A stretch of 33,374 bases of DNA, taken from Candidatus Avilachnospira avistercoris. GTDB taxonomy: Bacteria > Bacillota > Clostridia > Lachnospirales > Lachnospiraceae. Below, piece after piece: positions 17,757 to 26,968 of this stretch. The notes under the pieces are model-generated. The model ran no database searches and was not told where the DNA came from. It saw only the letters and a program-made list of their open reading frames with translations. The number at the start of each line of letters is the position of its first letter. The stretch's first letter is position 1. The stretch lies in the NCBI GenBank assembly GCA_018714145.1, contig DVNS01000052.1, positions 1-33,374 of the forward strand, given 5' to 3'. The position numbers and the translations under genes were made by a program.

Positions 17757-20102
17757 TCATCCTCTTCTTCGTATCGAAAGATATTTTTCAAGCTTTTCCC
17801 TAAGTACCCGGAAGTCTATGGGCTTAAACACGCTGTCATCCATGCCTGAGGCCTTCTGTGCAGCTATGTCCTCGGCAAAGGCATTGGCCGTGACGGCTAT
17901 GATGGGTATCGTCCTGCTGTCTCTTCTGTCAAGCTTCCTTATCCTGCTTGATGCCTCACAGCCATCCATGACCGGCATCTGCATATCCATCAGTATCATA
18001 TCATAAAAATACTCCTCTGAGTCCTTAAAAATATTCAAGGCCTCCCTTCCGTTCCTTGCCTCATATACTTCGGCGCCGAAGGACTGAAGTATCTCCTTTG
18101 CTATCTCCATATTTATCTCATTGTCCTCACAAAGAAGGACCTTGGCTCCGGAGATGATATCGGTCCCTTCTGCCCCGGAGGCCGTTTCCCGGGCATCCTT
18201 TTTCGCTGAGCCCCCTTCGCTTTCCTCAGGCTTAAGTACGCTTCCGCTGTCTGTCCCCGGATTTATCATTTCTTCAGCCCTCGGGAGCACCAGCACAATG
18301 CGAAATACGGTGCCCTTATCTACCTCGCTCTTTACGTTTATCTCCCCATTCATGTATTTGATGAGATTATTTACTATGGGCATGCCGAGGCCTGTGCCGA
18401 TACTGGTCTGGCTTTGGAAGCGATTCTCCCGATAATAGGGCTCAAACAGATGGGGCAGAAAATCCTCGCTCATTCCCAGTCCCGTATCTGCCACTTTTAT
18501 CCTGAAGCTTATGCCCTCCAGTGTCTCCTCGAACTTAAGGCCAACACTGATGCTGTCTCCCTTCCTTGTGAACTTGACGGCATTGGACACAAGATTATTT
18601 ATGATCTGAACTATACGGTCCGGGTCCCCCATGACAGGCACATCATCATCCCTTATATCTTCAATAAAGTATTTCCCCTGTGAAACGGCCTGCACCTTGA
18701 AGCCCTCTATCGCAGCCTTAAGGGTCCCGCTCATGGAAAATGGTCTTTCATTGAAGGCAAGGGCTCCCTGCTCCGACCTTGACATATCCAGTATGTCATT
18801 GATGAGCGTCAGGAGCTGTCTCCCTGAAAAATCTATCTTATCAAGATAATACCTTACTCTCTCTATATCGCTCTCGCTTACGGACTTAGCCGTCCCGGCT
18901 GCGGGATCATCCTGTTTTGCCGAAGCCCGGCTTTCTTCGGGATCCGTGCCGCAAAGCCTGCCCTTTGCCAGCTCCGTCATGCCAAGGATGGCATTGAGAG
19001 GCGTCCTCATGTCATGGGACATATTGTTAAAGAAGCTCTGCTTTGAGCGCATATTCTGATCAGCCATCTCAAGCGCTTCCTTCATGACCTGCCGTTCATG
19101 GAGCTGCTTTTTTTTCTGCTCATTGACCTCCCTGAAGCAGAGCAGCACCTCATCCTTATCCAGGGACTCATCAAAGCGCAGGCTCACATTTACCCATCTG
19201 TATTCACCGTCAAAATTCCTTAAAAAATCTCCTCCAAAATCCCTGACCCGGTTTTCTATAAGATGTCTGATATTCTCCAGGGAAAAGCTGTCGCAGAACT
19301 CCTCGAAGGCCTTCTCCTCCACCACTGCTCCGCTTATTCGGAGGAAGTCCTCATAATTGCCCCTGTCCGGCATGCGGCTGCGTACATGATGCGAGCCCCT
19401 GACGAGCTCATAGGTATTGTCGGCATAATTGACACGGTACAGGCCATAGTAGGTATTGCTCAGAGCCCTGATGGTGGACATAAGCCGCTCGTTGCTTCGC
19501 CTCTCCTTGAGGCTGCTCCTTACGGCGGCTATATTGCCGGCAAAAAATATCACCGTGATAAAGGAAAATATATAGATATAGATCCTCAGGCTCCTGAATA
19601 TCTCCGAATATGGCACCGTGATGATGGACATGCCCCCATCAGCAGTGGCAGCATGGTATACCCCGCGCTTTGCACCGTCCATGTCTATGATATAGTCGTC
19701 ATATTCCTGAAGCTTCCCGCTTCGTATAAGCTCAAGTATACTGTCGATGTAAGGCCTGAGCTCTGCCTCGCTGGTCTCCCGTTCCATATCATGATACACT
19801 ATCTTCCCTTCACCGTTACACAGGAAGAAGGAGTAGCCTCTCATATACTTATCAGGCTCGAAAAACGGGTCCGCCGCATCAGAATCATGGGCATGGTCAT
19901 ATTCGGAGGCATACAGTCCTGCAAGGGAGGTACCGCTCACATGACTGAACTGCAGCAGGGCATGATAGAGTATGGCCACGGCAATGACCATGGCACAGAG
20001 CTCCACAGCACACATGATGATATTGAAGCGGTAATCCCTGAGATACTGTCCAAGTCTCCGTCTTGTATCCTGTTTCCTGATCTTCGTTATGCCTGTTCCC
20101 AC
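17757..20102 (-). CDS. Hybrid sensor histidine kinase (TM sensor, HisKA, HATPase, REC)
   Basis: H-box SFFNNMSHDMRTPLNAILGM; N-box NNLVSNAVKFT; G-boxes ADTGLGMSED and GTGLGMPIVNNL; REC VLLCEDNEINMEIAKEIL...ILMDMQMPVMDG. Confidence 0.95.
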   Translation of the reverse strand: MGTGITKIRKQDTRRRLGQYLRDYRFNIIMCAVELCAMVIAVAILYHALLQFSHVSGTSLAGLYASEYDHAHDSDAADPFFEPDKYMRGYSFFLCNGEGKIVYHDMERETSEAELRPYIDSILELIRSGKLQEYDDYIIDMDGAKRGVYHAATADGGMSIITVPYSEIFRSLRIYIYIFSFITVIFFAGNIAAVRSSLKERRSNERLMSTIRALSNTYYGLYRVNYADNTYELVRGSHHVRSRMPDRGNYEDFLRISGAVVEEKAFEEFCDSFSLENIRHLIENRVRDFGGDFLRNFDGEYRWVNVSLRFDESLDKDEVLLCFREVNEQKKKQLHERQVMKEALEMADQNMRSKQSFFNNMSHDMRTPLNAILGMTELAKGRLCGTDPEESRASAKQDDPAAGTAKSVSESDIERVRYYLDKIDFSGRQLLTLINDILDMSRSEQGALAFNERPFSMSGTLKAAIEGFKVQAVSQGKYFIEDIRDDDVPVMGDPDRIVQIINNLVSNAVKFTRKGDSISVGLKFEETLEGISFRIKVADTGLGMSEDFLPHLFEPYYRENRFQSQTSIGTGLGMPIVNNLIKYMNGEINVKSEVDKGTVFRIVLVLPRAEEMINPGTDSGSVLKPEESEGGSAKKDARETASGAEGTDIISGAKVLLCEDNEINMEIAKEILQSFGAEVYEARNGREALNIFKDSEEYFYDMILMDMQMPVMDGCEASSRIRKLDRRDSRTIPIIAVTANAFAEDIAAQKASGMDDSVFKPIDFRVLREKLEKYLSIRRRG

Positions 20103-20449
20103 TTTATCGCCTCCATAAGCTTCGTATACAGAGGCTCTATGTCCTTCATAAGTCTTTTCCCTCCCTCAAGGTCTCCTTTCCGAAGCAGCTCGGTCTGCTC
20201 CGAAAACAGCCTGAAGAGCTCCGTGGCCGAGACATTGCCATAGATCCCCTTTAGGGTATGTGAAGCTGCAAATGCACCCTTTGCATCATCCCTTGAAAGG
20301 GACTCCCGAAGGCTGTCGTAGTTTTTATCTGTCTTCAGCTTTGAAAGAATGCGCATAAGCAGGGCCTCATTGCCCATCATACGTGACAGAGCCTCATTAG
20401 TATCTATACCAGCCTCCTCAAGTCTTAAAAACAGCTCTTTATCAACCAT
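20087..20449 (-). CDS. Hpt (histidine phosphotransfer) domain protein
   Basis: AASHTLKGIYGNVSATELFRLFSEQTELLRKGD; overlaps the start of the hybrid kinase. Start refined to MVDKELFLRLEEAG. Confidence 0.88.
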   Translation of the reverse strand: MVDKELFLRLEEAGIDTNEALSRMMGNEALLMRILSKLKTDKNYDSLRESLSRDDAKGAFAASHTLKGIYGNVSATELFRLFSEQTELLRKGDLEGGKRLMKDIEPLYTKLMEAIKWEQA

Positions 20450-20511
20450 ATCGATCTCCGTTCCGCCGCTTTTTGCTCTGCGGCACAAATAGTGATAAAA
20501 GACCTTTAATA

Positions 20512-21609
20512 CTATATCTCCCTGCTCTGATATAAGGAGCGGAGCTTCGGCTCAGCTGCCTTAAAGGCTCCAAGCAGCCTTGGTCCGAAGCATCCGCATT
20601 CGCCCTCCCGTATCATCCTGGCAGCCTCATCAAAGCTATAGGCCTTTTTGTATACACGGTCATTTACGAGGGCGTCATAGACATCAGCAAGGGATACTGC
20701 CTGAACATAAAGGGGTATCTCCTGCCCCTTGAGGCCATCGGGATAGCCGTTTCCATCAAAGCGCTCATGATGATGCCTTGCTATGTCATAGGCATATTTG
20801 AAGGCCTCCTGCGCCCTCAGCTGAGGTATGCGCTCAAGGAACTCGCCGCCCCGTATGGTATGGGTCTTCATGATATCAAATTCTTCCTTGGTGAGCTTCC
20901 CCGGCTTATTGAGTATGGCATCGGGTATGGCTATCTTCCCCACATCGTGCATGATGGCGGCTGTGGCTATCATATCTATGGTCTCATAGGAAAGGCCTAC
21001 TCCCAGCTCCGTATCAAGGAGCAGGGTCTTAGTGATATCATGAATGCGCCTTACGTGGCTTCCTGACTCCGCAGAACGGAACTCCACCGCAGTGGACAGG
21101 GCCTCTATCATGCCAAGGTTCAGGTCGATTATCTTCCTTGCCTGAGCATCTATCTCCTGCTGCTGCTCCTCCACCCTTATGCGGAGGCGCTTCCTTGCCT
21201 TAAAGAGCTCTATGACCGAGTCCACCCTTCGGCGCACCATATAGGGCACCACGGGCTTCGCTATCACGTCCATGACCCCAAGCTCATAGGCACGGCTCAG
21301 CACATCGGTGTCCGAGGCCGAGGTGATGAGGAATACCGGTATGCCTCCGTTCCAGCCAAGGCTGTGTATCTCCTCAAGGAACCTCATACCGTCCATGACC
21401 GGCATGACCACGTCAAGGAGCACGGCACAGATGGAAGGGATATTTTCAAGCAAAAGCTCGACTCCCCTCTCTCCGTTCTCCGCCTCTATGATATCATAGC
21501 TGTCCCCAAAGATATTGGAGAGGACCATACGGTTTATCTCATCATCCTCAACTATGAGTATCTTGTCCGGCATGTATATGCCCCCTGTCTTCCTTACATC
21601 AAGCTTCAT
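20512..21609 (-). CDS. Response regulator with HD-GYP domain (putative c-di-GMP phosphodiesterase)
   Basis: REC KILIVEDDEINRMVLSNIF...VLLDVVMPVMDG; HD-GYP MHDVGKIAIPDAILNKPGKL, ARHHHERFDGNGYPDGL. Confidence 0.95.
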   Translation of the reverse strand: MKLDVRKTGGIYMPDKILIVEDDEINRMVLSNIFGDSYDIIEAENGERGVELLLENIPSICAVLLDVVMPVMDGMRFLEEIHSLGWNGGIPVFLITSASDTDVLSRAYELGVMDVIAKPVVPYMVRRRVDSVIELFKARKRLRIRVEEQQQEIDAQARKIIDLNLGMIEALSTAVEFRSAESGSHVRRIHDITKTLLLDTELGVGLSYETIDMIATAAIMHDVGKIAIPDAILNKPGKLTKEEFDIMKTHTIRGGEFLERIPQLRAQEAFKYAYDIARHHHERFDGNGYPDGLKGQEIPLYVQAVSLADVYDALVNDRVYKKAYSFDEAARMIREGECGCFGPRLLGAFKAAEPKLRSLYQSREI

Positions 21610-21700
21610 ATTTACCTCATCTGCCGCGTTTATCAGATCCTGTCTCTGATAGTATGTCTCTTTATATCTTTAAAATGCCTCATATTTCATGCTCCATGCT

Positions 21701-21754
21701 AAAAATATACCACAGCTGTCTGAGAAAGCCTATAGCTTTCTCAGACAGCTGTGG
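21701..21754 (-). terminator. Strong terminator downstream of the BCAA ABC operon
   Basis: Perfect 20-bp stem CCACAGCTGTCTGAGAAAGC/GCTTTCTCAGACAGCTGTGG (21710-21729/21735-21754), 5-nt loop, followed on the minus strand by TATATTTTTAG. Confidence 0.85.
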
Positions 21755-21874
21755 CATTTTCATCCCTCCAGGCGGCGCCGACCGAAAGCAGGCAGCGCCG
21801 CAAAGCCTGAGTATATTTTGTTATTGCGCGCTATCCCCTGTGCCTGCTTGTCCTGGTCCCGCTTCCAGACCATA

Positions 21875-22588
21875 TCACTCCGACAGATATGCGGATTTTA
21901 CCTTCGGGTCCTCCATAAGGGCGCCTGCCTCTCCCTCGAGGACTATCTTTCCGGTCTCAAGGACATAAGCCCTGTTTGCTATGGAAAGGGCCTTCTTTGC
22001 ATTCTGCTCCACAAGGAGCACAGTCACTCCGTCACTGTTTATCTTCTTTATTATCTCAAATATCTCATTGACATATATGGGTGAGAGTCCCATGGAGGGC
22101 TCGTCCAGCAGGAGGAGCTTCGGCTTCGACATAAGGGCCCTGCCCATGGCAAGCATCTGCTGCTCGCCCCCTGAAAGGGTGCCGGTACGCTGTTCCTTAC
22201 GCTCAAGGAGCCTCGGGAAGCGGTCATAGACTGCATGAAGATCAGCCTCTACTCCGTCCTTATCCTTCCTCGTATAGGCCCCGAGCATCAGGTTCTGGTA
22301 TACGGTAAGGTCGGCAAAGACCCTCCTGCCCTCGGGCACATGGGCCATGCCCATGGATACGAGCTTGTAGCCGGGCACCTTCGTGATGTTCTGGCCCTCA
22401 TAGTCCACCTCTCCGCTCTTAGCCTGAACAAGGCCGGTGATGGTCTGAAGGGTGGTGGTCTTTCCGGCGCCGTTGGCTCCGATAAGGGTCACTATCTCTC
22501 CCTTTCCCACATGGAAGGAGACATTTTTTATCGCATGGATCACGCCATAGTATACATTCAGGTCCTTTACATTGAGTATATCTTCCAT
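21875..22588 (-). CDS. livF: Branched-chain amino-acid-type ABC transporter ATP-binding protein (LivF)
   Basis: LIGANGAGKTTTLQTITGL, TLSGGEQQMLAMGRALMSKPKLLLLDEPSMGLSP. Confidence 0.93.
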   Translation of the reverse strand: MEDILNVKDLNVYYGVIHAIKNVSFHVGKGEIVTLIGANGAGKTTTLQTITGLVQAKSGEVDYEGQNITKVPGYKLVSMGMAHVPEGRRVFADLTVYQNLMLGAYTRKDKDGVEADLHAVYDRFPRLLERKEQRTGTLSGGEQQMLAMGRALMSKPKLLLLDEPSMGLSPIYVNEIFEIIKKINSDGVTVLLVEQNAKKALSIANRAYVLETGKIVLEGEAGALMEDPKVKSAYLSE

Positions 22589-22597
22589 GTCTCCTCC

Positions 22598-23383
22598 TTA
22601 ATCTCCAAGATAGGCCTTTATGACCTCAGGGTCATTGAGCACGGCCTTGGTCTCGCCCTCGCAGAGTATCTGTCCGAAGTTGAGCACCGTCAGCCTCTCA
22701 CATATGCCGCTCACAAGCTTCATATCATGCTCAATAAGCAGTATGGTCACGGAGAATTCCCTTCTGATAAGGGCTATGGTATCCATCAGCTCCGCAGTCT
22801 CCTGAGGATTCATGCCTGCCGCAGGCTCATCAAGCAGGATGAGCTTCGGCTCCGTGGCAAGGGCCCTCGCTATCTCAAGCTTACGCTGCTGTCCGTAGGG
22901 AAGCTGGGAGGCCTTATACTCCGCCAGCTTGTCAAGGTCAAAGACCTCAAGTATGGAGAGGGCTTTTTCATCAAGCTCCCTCTCTATCCTCCTGAACTTG
23001 GGAGTACGGAAGATACTGTCGAATATGCTGTAGCCGTAACGCTCATCAAGGGCAGCCTTGACATTGTCAAGGACGCTCAGATTGGAAAAGAGCCTGATGT
23101 TCTGGAAGGTACGGGCTATGCCCTCATGATTTATCTCCGTATTCTTCTTGCCGGTGATGTTTTTCCCGTCAAGGATTATGGAGCCCATGTCAGGCTTATA
23201 TACTCCGGTCAGGAGGTTGAAGACCGTGGTCTTTCCGGCTCCATTGGGCCCGATAAGTCCGTAGAGCTCTCCCCTCTTTATCTTTACCGAAAATCCGTCC
23301 ACGGCCTTAAGTCCGCCGAAGGAGATGCTGAGATTTTCAGCTGACAGAAGTATGTCATCATTTTTCATAGCTATATCACTCAT
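22598..23383 (-). CDS. livG: Branched-chain amino-acid-type ABC transporter ATP-binding protein (LivG)
   Basis: LIGPNGAGKTTVFNLLTGVYKPD, QQRKLEIARALATEPKLILLDEPAAGMNPQET. Confidence 0.93.
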   Translation of the reverse strand: MSDIAMKNDDILLSAENLSISFGGLKAVDGFSVKIKRGELYGLIGPNGAGKTTVFNLLTGVYKPDMGSIILDGKNITGKKNTEINHEGIARTFQNIRLFSNLSVLDNVKAALDERYGYSIFDSIFRTPKFRRIERELDEKALSILEVFDLDKLAEYKASQLPYGQQRKLEIARALATEPKLILLDEPAAGMNPQETAELMDTIALIRREFSVTILLIEHDMKLVSGICERLTVLNFGQILCEGETKAVLNDPEVIKAYLGD

Positions 23384-24449
23384 CCTCTACCTCCCCGGCA
23401 TTTCTGTGCCTTGCAAACTTAGCAGCCATACGGGCCCTGAAATCGATGGCAGCAGGAGCCGAATTGAACAGCATCATGACTATGAGCACCACCGCATATA
23501 TGAGCATACGGTAGTCGTCGAGGAAGCGGAGCTTCTCCGGCAATATCGTCAGTATGGTGGCTGCGATGATGGAGCCCCGGATATTGCCTATGCCTCCCAG
23601 CACCACGAATACCAGCATCATGATGGACTGGTTATATCCGAAGTTCGAGCTGGAGGACTGGAGCGTGGACAGGTTATGACTGTAGAGCACGCCTGCCACT
23701 CCTGCAATGGCAGAGGCCACCACGAAGGCCAGCATCTTATACTTGGATGCGGAGATGCCTATGGACTCTGCTGCTATCCTGTTGTCCCTGATGGCCATGA
23801 TGGCCCTGCCGTGCCTTGAGTTTATCAGGTTCAGCACTATAAAAAGGGCAATGATGAGCAGCACTATGCCTAAGGTAAAGGTGGCATTTCTGGGAAGCCT
23901 CGATATGCCCTGAGCTCCCTTTATGATGGTAACGCCGTCAGGCTCAAGGCCAAGGCTCAGGCTGTCCTTCATGGAAAAATGCACGCCCTTTGAATCTATG
24001 CCGAGATATACCACATTGATGACATTTTTTATTATCTCGCCGAAGGCAAGGGTCACTATGGCAAGGTAATCGCCCCGAAGCCTCAGCACCGGTATGCCTA
24101 TAAGGAAGCCGAAGATTCCGGCTATGACTGCGCCAAGTATGATGGCGATAAAGAGCTCCGCCCAGCCGGGAAGGGCTGCGCCTGCGGTCTGGGCAAATAT
24201 GGCTCCTGCAAATGCTCCTATGCACATGAAGCCTGCATGGCCAAGGGACAGTTCTCCTGAGATGCCCACCACGAGGTTAAGGGAAACTGCCAGCATGGAA
24301 TAGTAGCATATGGGGACTAAAAGACCCTTCATCAGTGAGGACATGAAGCCTGAGCGCAGCATGACCTCGCAAACCATATAGAACGCCAGCACCATGGCAT
24401 AGGTGATGAGCGCATATCTAAGTGACTTCTTTTTATATTTAAGCTTCAT
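23376..24449 (-). CDS. livM: Branched-chain amino-acid-type ABC transporter permease (LivM)
   Basis: LSLNLVVGISGELSLGHAGFMCIGAF, RLRGDYLAIVTLAFGEI, RDNRIAAESIGI. Confidence 0.93.
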   Translation of the reverse strand: MKLKYKKKSLRYALITYAMVLAFYMVCEVMLRSGFMSSLMKGLLVPICYYSMLAVSLNLVVGISGELSLGHAGFMCIGAFAGAIFAQTAGAALPGWAELFIAIILGAVIAGIFGFLIGIPVLRLRGDYLAIVTLAFGEIIKNVINVVYLGIDSKGVHFSMKDSLSLGLEPDGVTIIKGAQGISRLPRNATFTLGIVLLIIALFIVLNLINSRHGRAIMAIRDNRIAAESIGISASKYKMLAFVVASAIAGVAGVLYSHNLSTLQSSSSNFGYNQSIMMLVFVVLGGIGNIRGSIIAATILTILPEKLRFLDDYRMLIYAVVLIVMMLFNSAPAAIDFRARMAAKFARHRNAGEVEDE

Positions 24450-24479
24450 AATACTTTGCTCCCTCCTTTAGCCATGCCA

Positions 24480-25364
24480 TCAGACCTTCTCCTGTATCTG
24501 CTTGCCCATAAGTCCCGAGGGCTTGAAGAGGAGCAGTATGATAAGGATGCCGAAAACTATGGGGTCTGAAAGCTGGGAGGATATATAGGCCTTGGACAGG
24601 TTCTCTATCACTCCGAGGAGTATGCCTCCTATCATGGCACCGGGTATAGAGCCTATGCCTCCGAATACCGCTGCCGTAAAGGCCTTGATGCCCGGCATGG
24701 AGCCTGTGGTCGAGGAAAGCACAGGATAGGCTGAGCAAAGGAGCACTCCTGCTATGGCCGCAAGACCGGAGCCTATGGCAAAGGTCACGGCAATGGTCTT
24801 ATTGACATTTATTCCCATGAGGGTAGCCGCTCCCCTGTCCGCCGATACCGCCAGCATGGCCTGTCCGGTCTTGGTCTTATTGATAAAGGTAGTGAGCAGC
24901 ACCATGACGAGGATGCAGACCACTATGGTCACGATGGTCTCATCGGAGATGATGACCTTCCCGCCCATCAGACTTATGGAAGGGAAATCCACCACCGAGT
25001 TGAAGGACTTGGTATCTGCTCCGAAGATGATAAGGGCCGCATTCTGAAGGAAATAGCTCACACCTATGGCAGTTATGAGCACGGAAAGGGATGAAGCCCC
25101 TCTGAGCGGCTTATAGGCTATGCGCTCTATGGTGATGCCGAGCACCGTGCAGACCACGACAGAAAGGACGATGGAGAGCCAGATAGGAAGCCCATAGGTA
25201 GAGCTTGCCACAAATACCACATAGCCGCCCACCATGATGACATCTCCATGGGCGAAATTAAGCATCTTGGCTATGCCGTATACCATGGTATACCCAAGGG
25301 CAATGATGGCATACACAGAGCCTAAGCTTATGCCGTTTATCAGAAATGAGATAAAGCTTGACAT
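24480..25364 (-). CDS. livH: Branched-chain amino-acid-type ABC transporter permease (LivH)
   Basis: NGISLGSVYAIIALGYTMVYGIAKMLNFAHGDVIMVGGYV; AFTAAVFGGIGSIPGAMIGGILLGV. Confidence 0.93.
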   Translation of the reverse strand: MSSFISFLINGISLGSVYAIIALGYTMVYGIAKMLNFAHGDVIMVGGYVVFVASSTYGLPIWLSIVLSVVVCTVLGITIERIAYKPLRGASSLSVLITAIGVSYFLQNAALIIFGADTKSFNSVVDFPSISLMGGKVIISDETIVTIVVCILVMVLLTTFINKTKTGQAMLAVSADRGAATLMGINVNKTIAVTFAIGSGLAAIAGVLLCSAYPVLSSTTGSMPGIKAFTAAVFGGIGSIPGAMIGGILLGVIENLSKAYISSQLSDPIVFGILIILLLFKPSGLMGKQIQEKV

Positions 25365-25383
25365 ACTACTCCCTTCATAGCAT

Positions 25384-25411
25384 TAGAGGGCTGTCAGATG
25401 CAGCCCTCTAT
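25384..25411. other. Intercistronic stem-loop between the SBP gene and livH
   Basis: TAGAGGGCTG-N7/8-CAGCCCTCTA inverted repeat without a downstream T-tract. Confidence 0.7.
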
Positions 25412-25536
25412 TGTAGTGATTTATATAATTTAAATCAAAATATGTCCTTTGGTCAAATCAAATCCGCAGGTTTTGAAGCATTTTGTGGAATATCCACAGA
25501 AAGCTCTGTATTTTCAGGATATTTTCAGCGAAAATA

Positions 25537-26772
25537 TCAATCCATCAGTACGTAAGCGCCATTCTCGATAACGACTGCCTTGGGATCCTTGTTGGGCTCG
25601 CCGTCCTCGGTGAACTGGATGCCTGCACCGGTAAGTCCGTCATAGCTTACATTGCCCATCTGAGCCACGATAGCATCGCAGAGATCTGAAACGCTCATAT
25701 CAGGTGTAGCGCCTGCAAGCTCGATAGCCTGCTTAAGCACATATACACAGTCATAGGCATCTGCTGCGAACTGGTTGGGAACCTCGCCGAACTGCTCCTG
25801 ATACTGGGTAACGAAGCTTACGGTAAGGTCGTCGGTAGCATCTGCTGCAAACGGGGTAAGGAGCATCAGGCCCTCTGCAAGGGAGGTGTCGAAGTCAGGA
25901 AGGGTAAGTATACCGTCCATACCGTCACATCCGAAGAACAGGGGATCGAAGCCCATCTCGTCTGCCTGACGAAGTACGAGGGAAGCCTCGGTGTAGTAGA
26001 AGGGAAGGAATACGAGCTCTGCGCCTGCATCCTGTATCTTCTGAAGCTGAGTCCTGAAGTCGGTCTTATTTTCAGAGGTGAAGGACTCAACTGCCACTAC
26101 CTCAAGACCGCGGTTCTGGGCCTCTGCTGCGAAGTTCTCATATATACCGGTGGAATATGTATCGGAGCTGTCATAGATCACGCCGATCTTGGTAGCAAGC
26201 TCGTGGGTAGCGATGAACTCAGCGGACTTGGTTCCCTGTGCGGGATCTGAGAAGCACATACGATATACATTGGCAGGGATAGTGATGTCTGCAGTGGTTC
26301 CTGAAGGGGTTATCTGGAACATATTGTCGGTCTCGGTCTCAGCGATGACTGCCATACATGAGCCAGAGGTGGTGGTTCCTATCATGACCTGCATGCCCTG
26401 ATCCTTAAGAGCGTTGTAGGCATTGACTGCGGTCTCTGTTCCGGCCTCGTCATCCTCAAATATCCAGTTGACCTGATAGCCGTTGATGCCGCCTGCCGCA
26501 TTGATCTCGTCAACTGCTATCTGGGCTCCGTTCATAACTGCGGTGCCGTAAATAGCGGTGGTGCCTGTAAGGGGTCCTGTACCTCCGAAGGTCCAGACTG
26601 CACCCTCTGCTGCCTCAGTCTCCTCTGCCGCTGCTTCGGTGTCAGCCTCTGCTGCTGCCTCGGTCTCTGCTCCTTCTGTAGCCGCTGCAGTGGTCTCCTC
26701 CGAAGAACCTCCGCAGGCTGCGAGCGCCATAGCCGCCATGGCTGTAAGTGCTGCAAGTCTCCACTTTTTCAT
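25537..26772 (-). CDS. ABC transporter substrate-binding lipoprotein (Leu/Ile/Val-binding type)
   Basis: Lipobox LAAC (MALAACGGSSEET), low-complexity Ala/Glu/Thr linker, then a periplasmic-binding fold (GPLTGTTAIYGTAVMNGAQIAVDEINAAGGINGYQVNWIFEDDEA). Confidence 0.93.
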   Translation of the reverse strand: MKKWRLAALTAMAAMALAACGGSSEETTAAATEGAETEAAAEADTEAAAEETEAAEGAVWTFGGTGPLTGTTAIYGTAVMNGAQIAVDEINAAGGINGYQVNWIFEDDEAGTETAVNAYNALKDQGMQVMIGTTTSGSCMAVIAETETDNMFQITPSGTTADITIPANVYRMCFSDPAQGTKSAEFIATHELATKIGVIYDSSDTYSTGIYENFAAEAQNRGLEVVAVESFTSENKTDFRTQLQKIQDAGAELVFLPFYYTEASLVLRQADEMGFDPLFFGCDGMDGILTLPDFDTSLAEGLMLLTPFAADATDDLTVSFVTQYQEQFGEVPNQFAADAYDCVYVLKQAIELAGATPDMSVSDLCDAIVAQMGNVSYDGLTGAGIQFTEDGEPNKDPKAVVIENGAYVLMD

Positions 26773-26806
26773 AATTGTTCCTCCTCAAACTTAAGTGTTG
26801 AGAAGG

Positions 26807-26835
26807 AGTATAAAGAACACATAAAAATCTGTCAA
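26807..26835 (-). promoter_or_regulatory. Sigma-A-type promoter of the BCAA ABC operon
   Basis: TTGACA (26830-26835), 17-bp spacer, TATACT (26807-26812) on the minus strand. Confidence 0.8.
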
Positions 26836-26854
26836 TCCGAAATGCGTTTTCATA

Positions 26855-26886
26855 ATAAAAAAGAGGGTGATAGACCCTCTTTTATA
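26855..26886 (-). terminator. Terminator downstream of gpsA
   Basis: AAAGAGGGT-loop-ACCCTCTTT hairpin followed by TTTTTATTATG on the minus strand. Confidence 0.8.
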
Positions 26887-26968
26887 ATCTCAAGTTATAA
26901 CTGCCCTAAAAAAAGAACATAATTTGTGTTTTTCAGGCCCTTTATGCTCTGCCAAAGCTCTGTTTTGC

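Noticed and set aside
19263-20243. 326-aa plus-strand ORF antisense to the histidine kinase
   Set aside because: Antisense shadow of a confident hybrid kinase gene; no family resemblance.
22235-23344. 369-aa plus-strand ORF antisense to livF/livG
   Set aside because: It spans two well-supported ABC ATPase genes on the other strand and has no domain signature.
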